From: Mayamaea pseudoterrestris
Lineage: Eukaryota; Bacillariophyta; Bacillariophyceae; Sellaphorales; Sellaphoraceae
Length of the DNA stretch: 64,000 nt
NCBI GenBank assembly: GCA_027923505.1
Contig: BROI01000006.1
Coordinates: 806,001 to 870,000 of the forward strand
Direction: 5' to 3'
The notes under the pieces are model-generated. The model made no database searches. It was not told where the DNA came from and saw only the letters and a program-made list of their open reading frames with translations. Positions 56,627-64,000 of this stretch are shown here, piece by piece. The first letter of the stretch is position 1; every line of letters begins with the position of its first letter. Position numbers and translations under genes: made by a program.

Positions 56627-59446
56627 TTATTTGTCTACCGTACTTCGACTTCTGCGTCTCCTTGATTCAGTGCCTGCAGGCCCATTTGCTTCCTCCGAGC
56701 TCGACGCATGCGAACCACTTCCCTTGCGAGCAGAATGTAGCTCCTGCCGAGAACCGTTCATCTCGGATACACTGACCCTTATCTTGCGCACCCGCCCTTT
56801 GGAAGGTCGATGATCAGTGGAACTCAACGATCTATTAACGCCGCGAGAATCCTTTGGCGAGTTATGCCAGGTGCTCCCAAGGTTGTCGCGTGGCGACCGT
56901 TCCGAATGGTGGCGGACATGCCCAGCTGCTGTCAAGCTTTCCTTCACCTTGCTTTTAATTTGCGCCAGTACTTCAGGATCTTCTACACTGCGACCACTCG
57001 AGCGACGTCGAACATGTTCTGAATGACGTTCACCACTCAAGCGCCGGCGTCCATGTTCTGAATGCTCTCGCTTGTCGCTATTTGTACCGGGAAAATCCTC
57101 GTGCTTTTGGCGCGGCGATCGCTGAGTCTGCTTGTCATCTTCCACTTTATCGCCTCCACCTTCGTGTCCGTACGAACGACGCCGATGACTTGAGCTTTCC
57201 CCTATCAATTCTTTCTCTTTGTCATCCTTGGCCTTTATTCGCGCCAGAAGTACATTGGCTTCAGGGCGACCATGACTTGACTTTTTCTCCTCGTCATTTC
57301 GTCGGCTAGTACGACGGCGGTGCGATGAGCTGTTTGCTGCTTTGCCATCGGCTGCTTTGCCATCGTCTGCATGCTTGTCACTTGAACTGCTACGGTGCGA
57401 CGAACGATGACTTCCGCTGGACTTACGCTCATCAGAGTGTTTGTCGCTTGAACTGCTACGATGTGACGAGCGGTGATTTCCAGTTGACTTTCTTGCCTCG
57501 TCGCGTCGATTAGAGCGCCTTTGGTGGGCCGCCGTTTCAGTGTCAGTGTCCTTTTTGTGTGGACTCTCCGACTTGGGCGACCTAGCGTGTCTCGATCGTT
57601 CCATTTCTTTTTCCTTGGCTTTGATCAAAGCTAATACCTTGTTTTCGGAGCGTACAGGTGTAACATTATTAGCAGGGGCGTCTTCGTTAAGCAACTCCGC
57701 CCGAAGACTAGCATCAACAGAAGCAGATCCCCTTTGCTTAGCTTTTATCATTTGCAACACCTTGTTTTCTGTACTTGCCGGCCGAAGACCAGGCGAATTA
57801 CGAATATCGTCCTCTGCTAACAATTCCGCACGAAGATCAGAGTCCAAACTGCGTGTGTTGCTCTCCTTTGCCTTTATCATTGCAAGTACCTTGCCTTCTG
57901 CAGTCCCTGCACGTGTGCTTGGTAGCTCAGACGATTCTTCATCATCCGTCAGAAAGGACGGAACACCAGTATCTTCGCGCATCTTCTCGCGTTCCTTATG
58001 TCTTATGAGAGCGAGTACCTTATTTTCGGCAGTAACTGGTTCCTCTGCGTCTGACCCCTCGGTCGTCGAACGTGATTTCTCAGCACCCGAGTCTTCTGAT
58101 ACAGAATCGCCACCTTTGGACGATTTGGATGCTGCCGAAACATCATCGGAATCCATGAAAGCGTGTTTGTTTCGATTGAAGAAATTTCTTGGGTTAAGCC
58201 GCTTTCGCTGCGATGGGCTCTTATTGGCAGCATCATCGCCCTCCCCATCCGCGGATGAATGCTTGAAAATGGCACCAAACACACCGCTAGCCTTGCTATT
58301 AATTCCTCCTCCAATATCATCGTTGCCATTACTATCATCATTGTCGTTCATTTTTTGGCGTGCCCTTTGAAAGATGGACCGTCCGCCGCGATTGCTTTTA
58401 TTCATTTCAATTTTTTCGTGCAAATCAGTGGTAGGACCAGCAGCACTGAATGCATTCGTACTAGTTGACTCTGTTTTTGGAGCATCCGCTAGCGACGATG
58501 ATGGCTTGCGAAAGCTTTCTTGCCGCTTGCGAGCCAGGCGAGGGTTTCGCGCCTTGGCAATAGCGTCGCTCGAATTTCCTGCAAGCAGTCCAGCAGTGCT
58601 ACTTGAAGTAGCACTGACAGAATGGTCCCCGTCTGGCATTGCTCCATTGCCAAATGTGCTATTAATACCAAGTAGTTGCGGACCCACGGAACGTTGCCGT
58701 TGCTGACGCGAGATTCCCTTGGCAGCAGCACCGGGCACAAGCAAGGCACTTCCGACCGATTTTTGTCGTTGCTGTCGTGTCGTGACGGGCTTTTCGAAGC
58801 GCTTCTGCAATGGTTGTATCTTGCCGCCAGCAGCCGGAAGTGTAGTCGGTCGCCTCAAGTTGGATTGACCTGGTATTTGACGTGCGTTTGCGGAAGATTT
58901 GGCGGAAGAAGACTTGTCCTTTCCATCAAGCCAAACATTCGATTCGTCGATTCCACTGGCATCGAATTTGAAAGCATTATCGTTTCCGAAAAAATCCATC
59001 GACAAGGTTTCTAAACCCAACGATTCCTGATCCCTTCCTTTGCTACACGGACTGTTGCCTCGGGACGACAAGGAATGCCTTGGAGATTCAACTTCGGAAT
59101 CATCGTGACAATCAGTAGCTTTCGTGGTTATATCGCCATTTCCACTGGCAGCAACACCCTGCGATTCATCAAAGCTCTCACTATCAGCGCTTTGGCCATC
59201 ATTGTAGTCATCGAAATCATTGTTAGCGTGCAGCAACTGCTTGTGTCGTGATGTCGTCGAGGAATTTAGCTGCTTGGCTGTCGCAAATGCGGATGGATCA
59301 AAATCCACAGCAGAAAAGTCAAAACTTTGCGTCGAGTTATGAAAGAGGTCTTCATTGGATAGCCCGTCTGTCTTTAGCTTGCTCAGTGAAGCAAGTTTAC
59401 TCTGCGGCTTGGCTCGATCCGATGCGCTGCCGGAGTTTCTCATCGG
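56627..59446 (-). CDS. Hypothetical Ser/Lys-rich protein with FDFSAV and ENKVL repeats (3)
   Basis: 939 residues from the ATG at 59446 (MRNSGSASDRAKPQS); the frame is open upstream without an ATG. Near residue 40 is TQSFDFSAVDFDPSAFA, the motif shared with the 47.0- and 51.2-kb genes. In the second half a 12-residue element recurs six times: ENKVLALIRHKE, EGKVLAMIKAKE, ENKVLQMIKAKQ, ENKVLALIKAKE, EANVLLARIKAKD and EVLAQIKSKVKE. Two copies are followed by a second shared piece, LRAELLAEDD and LRAELLNEDA. Repeats SSGSHRSSHRSSSSDKH and similar lie between them. No signal peptide or enzyme motif is seen. The short amphipathic helices could be docking sites. Function unknown. Confidence 0.75.
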   Translation of the reverse strand, partial: PMRNSGSASDRAKPQSKLASLSKLKTDGLSNEDLFHNSTQSFDFSAVDFDPSAFATAKQLNSSTTSRHKQLLHANNDFDDYNDGQSADSESFDESQGVAASGNGDITTKATDCHDDSEVESPRHSLSSRGNSPCSKGRDQESLGLETLSMDFFGNDNAFKFDASGIDESNVWLDGKDKSSSAKSSANARQIPGQSNLRRPTTLPAAGGKIQPLQKRFEKPVTTRQQRQKSVGSALLVPGAAAKGISRQQRQRSVGPQLLGINSTFGNGAMPDGDHSVSATSSSTAGLLAGNSSDAIAKARNPRLARKRQESFRKPSSSLADAPKTESTSTNAFSAAGPTTDLHEKIEMNKSNRGGRSIFQRARQKMNDNDDSNGNDDIGGGINSKASGVFGAIFKHSSADGEGDDAANKSPSQRKRLNPRNFFNRNKHAFMDSDDVSAASKSSKGGDSVSEDSGAEKSRSTTEGSDAEEPVTAENKVLALIRHKEREKMREDTGVPSFLTDDEESSELPSTRAGTAEGKVLAMIKAKESNTRSLDSDLRAELLAEDDIRNSPGLRPASTENKVLQMIKAKQRGSASVDASLRAELLNEDAPANNVTPVRSENKVLALIKAKEKEMERSRHARSPKSESPHKKDTDTETAAHQRRSNRRDEARKSTGNHRSSHRSSSSDKHSDERKSSGSHRSSHRSSSSDKHADDGKAADGKAANSSSHRRRTSRRNDEEKKSSHGRPEANVLLARIKAKDDKEKELIGESSSHRRRSYGHEGGGDKVEDDKQTQRSPRQKHEDFPGTNSDKREHSEHGRRRLSGERHSEHVRRRSSGRSVEDPEVLAQIKSKVKESLTAAGHVRHHSERSPRDNLGSTWHNSPKDSRGVNRSLSSTDHRPSKGRVRKIRVSVSEMNGSRQELHSARKGSGSHASSSEEANGPAGTESRRRRSRSTVDK

Positions 59447-59963
59447 ATGTCTATATTGTCGTCCCAGCGCAAGTGCCAAACCCAGTAGATAGCTATTACC
59501 TAGGCATCAAATTAAAGTTTTGTAATTTCCGTCGTTGATAAGCAAAAGCATGAGCTACTTCAGCCGTCGTTTTGGTCTATCTCTGCAAGTTTCGTCGCAT
59601 GTCTCATCATGGTCGACTTTCGAGGCTGCGGCGCGACGGATCGACGATGAGCATTCAATAAAGAGTATTCGTGCAATGACCCTTTCGTCCATCTATGCCC
59701 CGCCGTCGGATATGCCGGCGCGCTGAAAGATACCATGCGACACGCGGAAGCACTTGCCAGCCTCGTACAAACGCTACGTGGGGAACTCGTAGGATGACTC
59801 GCCAAAAGACTCGCCAGAGGTGCGTCCCTCGCATGGTTGGATTGCGTCAAGCACAACGCAAAACGATTGCAAACGAAAGCTCTCTCGAGTTGCGTTGTAG
59901 TCAATCAAAGAAGTCTTATTTGCAATCATTCCTCGCAACGAAAGAAGCAAGTGTATAAGCAGC
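59447..59963. promoter_or_regulatory. Divergent intergenic region before ankyrin gene E
   Basis: 517 bases between head-to-head starts. The open frames inside look like chance. No repeat or RNA gene is seen. Confidence 0.35.
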
Positions 59964-62102
59964 ATGAGTCCATTCAATTGCACTCCAATGGCGGAGGAAA
60001 CGCAGGTGGAGGCGATTGAGCGGCAAAACTCGGCCTTTGGCGATAACTATTCAATCAAAAGTCGGTCGACGAATAGCCATCATGCTAATATTCGATACCA
60101 TGATGAGCCGGAAGCTGACTATGATGAGGGAGCGACACTTTTGTATCGGTAAGTGCAGTGTTCGAGATTGACTAAAAAAGTGATCGAGGTGCAATTTGCA
60201 ATGCCTCGCCAATATGCGAAGTCAACGTAATACTCACATAACTGACCTATTCTTTATTATTACACCACACAGGCACATTGAGAACAAAGATTGGGACCAG
60301 GCCCTTGGACGATTGGAAGGCGCACCAGTAGAGGCCAAGACTTGGGTGTTTCGCCGTGAAGCCAACTCGGAAAAAACTCGTTGGCGATTGCTTCCAATTC
60401 ACGCCGTCTGCATCTTTCGGGCACCCCTCGCTCTCATTGAAGCCTTGATTGAAGTCTACCCGGATGGTCCGCAAATGAAGGATGACCAGGGCATGCTGCC
60501 AGTACATTTGGCCTGTCGCAATGGAGCGAGCAAGGGAGTCGTCATGACATTGCTCGCGGCTTTTCCAGAGTCCATTCACGTGCGCGATCGCAAGGGGCGC
60601 TCACCTGTCGACCTTGTTCTCAACAGTGCGTCGGCCAATAAGGAAGCCGTGTTGGTGGCCCTCAAGAAGTTTCGTCGCGAGGTACCGGAATCGCCCACAA
60701 ACATGAACATGGAAGTCTTGTATCATCACAACAATACGAATACTACAAACCTGAGCAGCACCAGGAGCACGCCACTGACAATTGAGCCGGCCATTTCCAA
60801 GCGAGAAAAGACTCCTCGAAACAACTCGATTGGAAGTAGTGTTGGTGCTGCGCCAACGCCTCACTCACTAGCGGTGCCACCAACTCCTGCTGCTCCAGGA
60901 TCACCCGTCGTCAAGGAAGTTGACTACGAGCATCGCACGATTCTCTTTCGCCTCATTCTCAAGAAAGAATGGAAAGCAGCATCAGCTCGTGCAGCTTCGC
61001 ATCCAGAGGAAGCACAGACTTGGATCGTCACCAAGGGGTTCAACGGCAACCTGCGGTTCCTTCCGCTGCACAAGGCGTGCGTTCTGCAACCACCAGACTA
61101 TCTCATTGAGGAGCTGTTGCGGGCGTATAATCCGGCGTCGATGGAAAAGGACCAGGATGGATGGCTGCCCTTGCACTGCGCGTGCTTTTACGGCGCCAAC
61201 GAAAAGGTCATTTCCGTGTTGCTGGCCGCTAATCCTCGCGGAGCACAATCCAAGGACGACGAAGGTCGACTGCCGCTTCACTACGCTTGTCTCAAGGGTG
61301 CCGCGCAAGGCTGCGTTGACGCGTTGCTGCAGTGCTTTCCCAAGGGTGCCATGAGCAAGGATGACGAGGGCCGCTTGCCGATCCATCATGCCTGCGGCAA
61401 GGAGCACCGGAAGGTGTCATTGACGCCTTGCTCAAGGCATCTCCCAAGGGAGCGCAGTCCAAGGATGACCAGGGACGCTTGCCGCTCCATCATGCCTGCC
61501 GCAAAAATGCAAGTGAGCGCGTCATTCGAACACTCGTCAAGGTATATCCCCGGGCCGCCCAAATCAAGGACGACCAAGACAAGCTGCCGATTCACTACGC
61601 ATGCCAGCATCAAGCGTCATCGCAGGTTGTTTCGCTCCTCCTGCAAACGTATCCCGAATCAATAAGCGTCCAAAACGGATTTGGTTACACGCCACTCGCA
61701 GAAGCCAAGTCGCAGGACAATGTCAAGATGGAAGCTGTGATTAAAATCTTAGAAAAGGCCAAGAAGGAGCAAGACAAGAAAAAGGCTGCCAATAACAGCG
61801 AGTACAACATTTACGACGCCAAGATTGCCAACCTAGAAGATAAAGTGTACAGTTTGGAAAAGACCTTATCAAAGGTTGCCATGTTGGGCAAGGAAATAAA
61901 GGTGGACTTGACACGCAAGCAACGAAACCCGACGGAAGTATTGGAACGGTTTGCCGATCGTCTCATTGAAGTGAGTAGTGGGAAGAGTAGCTCGTCGAAC
62001 AGTGGCGCTAGCAAGACGCCACTTAAGAGCCGTCAAGCAACTCCTGTCAAGGGATTGTTTGGCATTGGTGGCGGTCGTTCCAAGAGTGCCAAGGCCGTGT
62101 AG
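59964..62102 (+). CDS. Ankyrin-repeat protein E, two modules, one apparent frameshift
   Basis: Exons 59964-60148 and 60273-62102 (124-nt intron, GTAAGT donor); about 671 residues. The junction gives EGATLLYRHIENKDWDQAL, inside the first family module (EADYDEG..., TWVFRR, WRLLPIHAV). Ankyrin repeats follow. A second module lies at about 250-300 (KEVDYEHRTILFRLILKKEW, TWIVTK, LRFLPLHKAC), then at least six more ankyrin repeats, several nearly identical (SKDDEGRLPLHYAC, SKDDQGRLPLHHAC). The tail is a short coiled coil (NLEDKVYSLEKTLSKV) and a Gly/Ser/Lys end. Near 61399-61403, one base appears missing in a G run: the repeat core HHACGK continues in the next frame as PEGVIDALLKASPKGAQ. This could be a sequencing error or a recent mutation. 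Otherwise it is the most repeat-rich family member in the window. Confidence 0.8.
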
Positions 62103-62290
62103 TAGATAAAGGGGAATAAGTGTGTATGTTTGCGTTTTACAATGCGTGCAGTGAACATGTAGCCAAGCGCTTGCATTCGCGCTGATTATTTGAGCGTGCC
62201 ACACGATCACATTTCTTATTAAGATAACAAATTTTATTATAAACCCCACCAGCTCATGCCTGATATTGCTCGTCTGTCGAATGAATGCAT

Positions 62291-62828
62291 TGTTAGATAT
62301 TGTGCTCGACTGCTTTAGCCTGCTTGGAGAAATATTCTCTATATATAGCCTGTCAAGCGCTCTTGCGCTCTTTGATCAATGCAAAGTATTGAATTTTGTG
62401 GCATTGAAAGCTGCTGTAGCCATCTGTAAGGGGTCAACAGTATAATATTTTACTGGTACGAGAGAATGGTGAGCATGAAATGCGGGTCTCGTCGGTTGGT
62501 TAGCGCAAGGTCATAGCGGTAATGACGGCGGACCGACAGACGCTCGAAGCGACCGCAAAAGTGATAACTTCTACAACACACCGTAATGGCCACACCACTG
62601 TGTTGCCCCTTAGCCGGTAGGTTGGAGTCTCTATTCCCTCAAAGGTGCTTCGCCTCGATCCGATGATCAAGATGGGTTCAAGGAAATTGTGAGGCTCCAA
62701 CCATCGGCCTCGGTATTTACTATTAGGTTATTCTATCCTACTCCCTTTGGTCCACGATTCCAGATTCCAGGCCGTTAGCTAGGTCACCATCGCCAGCACA
62801 TCTTCGACACACTGTCGAGATTCTAACA
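62291..62828 (-). repeat. 3' LTR of the second copia element
   Basis: About 538 bp. On the element's strand it begins TGTTAGAATC at 62828, next to the purine tract, and the best matching end is CTAACA at 62291, giving TGTTAG/CTAACA termini. The outer boundary is inferred from these ends because the partner LTR is not in the window. Confidence 0.65.
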
Positions 62829-64000
62829 CTCCTCTTGAGCTACTAATGCACCGTGGCTCACCAAAGCTATTTAACCATACATGAATCCAGCAACCAGCTT
62901 CCGAAACGTTGCCTGCGTTTGACCCTTCGTCAAGCAGTCCGCAAAGTTGTCGGTCCCATCAATCTTGATAGGATGCGCAATCCCCGCCGCAGCAGCCTCT
63001 CTCGTCTTGTGGTAAGCAATCGCCACATGCTTCTTCTTCAACAAGCTTTCCTTCATCGTCGAGTTCATGATGACTGCGCCGTTGTCCCCGCAAATGAGAC
63101 TTGGTTTAGACACCTTAACACCCAGACAACGAAGCATGTAACGGGTTGCAATCAGCTCTTCCACAGCCGTTCGCATTGCACAAAACTCAGCCCCATATGT
63201 AGACGTTTCAATCGCTCCTTGTCGTTTGCTCTGATGAAACACAGGAGTCCGACCAATAGCAATCAAAAGTCCTGTAATGGATCGCCTGGTAACCAAATCG
63301 TGAGCATGGTCCGAATCAACGAAAACGGTGATCGCCATCTCATCAATCAATGGTTTTGGTAAACTTGTATCAATCTCCTCGCTGGCTCCTTCATACAAAC
63401 CCGCAAACTCCTTTGTGAAATCAATCTTTAAAGCGTCTGCGCCGCCCTCATAGATTGGATCACGCGAATCAACAACAATGCGCCAATTCGGACGTCGTTT
63501 GAGATAGCCAAAGACTTGTAGCACTCGCTCGAGATGCCCCCTATGCGGGCATGCCGTAAAATGCGCAAGAGACGTATTAGCATGAGCGACATCAATCCTT
63601 CCAATGGTAACAATCCATACCAGCATGCCAATAAGCATTTGATACTTTCGATGCTCATCGTCGTTGAGCAATGGCGAGTCATCCATCTCTGGATGATCAC
63701 CCGTTGCTGTCGGATTAATGTGCTTCCGCAATTCACCAAACATGCCCTCGACACGCTTGATGGCCTCAGTCAAATACTTCCTGCAACCAATACACCAGCG
63801 ACCCCGTTTGTCCTGTTTGTAATCGTTTCCAAGGTAGTAATCCGGCGGACCAATCGCCTTGACCGAGTAAACAAGCTGGATTGCCTCCATGATGGCTTCC
63901 GGCTTCTTAGCGACAATCATAAAATCGTCCACATGCGTACAGATATACTCATAATGAGTCTCGTCTTCAGCCAAACGAATCCATACGTCTTTGTCATACC
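62291..64000 (-). mobile_element. Second Ty1/copia element, 3' part, continues beyond window
   Basis: Minus-strand element. The coding part at 62871-64000 gives the end of reverse transcriptase (YICTHVDDF, then GPPDYYLGNDY), the connection region (RKYQMLIGMLVWIVTIGRID) and RNase H (ITVFVDSDHAHDLVTRRS, TYGAEFCAMRTAVEEL, ICGDNGAVIMN, DNFADCLTKG). The purine tract CAAGAGGAG abuts an LTR that starts TGTTAGAATC, the usual copia form. It is a different lineage from the 27.5-kb element, since the proteins share only family motifs. Only the last third is in the window; what is visible looks unbroken. The 5' part, the other LTR and the full target duplication are outside. Confidence 0.9.

Noticed and set aside
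62485-62571. tRNA-like stretch with a D-arm-like GGTTGGTTAGCGC, a hairpin GTCAT/ATGAC with a 7-base loop, and a partial B-box
   Set aside because: The loop lacks T at the position before the anticodon, there is no matching acceptor stem, and the stretch lies inside the proposed LTR.

Overview
The window is nuclear DNA from a photosynthetic stramenopile, most likely a diatom. The evidence is a violaxanthin de-epoxidase / zeaxanthin epoxidase pair whose leaders carry the AF-type plastid-import motif of red-lineage complex plastids, a SANT-like domain typical of diatom proteins, short GT-AG introns (55-330 nt), dense genes on both strands with short intergenic gaps, and Ty1/copia elements. I cannot name the species.

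Left part (1-27 kb): a partial MAF1 gene (RNA polymerase III repressor), four ankyrin/coiled-coil genes of one family (1.5, 11.2, 15.5 and 18.9 kb), a leucine-rich-repeat-like gene, a two-PH-domain protein, a kinesin-6-like motor, an OTU deubiquitinase, ribosomal protein P2, an XRN-type 5'-3' exoribonuclease with a plastid-type leader, a VKOR-like oxidoreductase, fibrillarin and NTF2. Several of these need introns to read through; exon borders are given in the entries.

Middle part (27.5-46.8 kb): a whole-looking, very young Ty1/copia element (211-bp LTRs identical by eye, GCTTC target duplication), a small secretory-pathway membrane protein, a REX4/ISG20-like exonuclease, a 42-bp-period promoter repeat carrying ACGTCA boxes in front of a plastid-type helicase-associated-domain protein, COX6B, a TAPT1-family membrane protein, a RING + SANT-like + GAF-like protein whose first exon is recovered here, and the divergent VDE-ZEP xanthophyll-cycle pair.

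Right part (47-64 kb): low-complexity Ser/Arg-rich proteins, three of which share an FDFS(A/V)V motif, a six-segment potassium channel with a zinc-ribbon tail, a 1.6-kb stretch without an intact gene, a fifth ankyrin-family gene with one apparent frameshift, and a second copia element on the minus strand that runs off the window with its 3' LTR inside.

Most notable: (i) a conserved module in front of the ankyrin repeats, six copies in five genes of this window; (ii) eight tandem units of about 71 residues in the 15.5-kb ankyrin protein; (iii) a copia element whose sequence just after the 5' LTR is perfectly complementary to a site inside its own LTR, suggesting self-priming; (iv) the phased ACGTCA array; (v) an XRN nuclease with a plastid-type leader.
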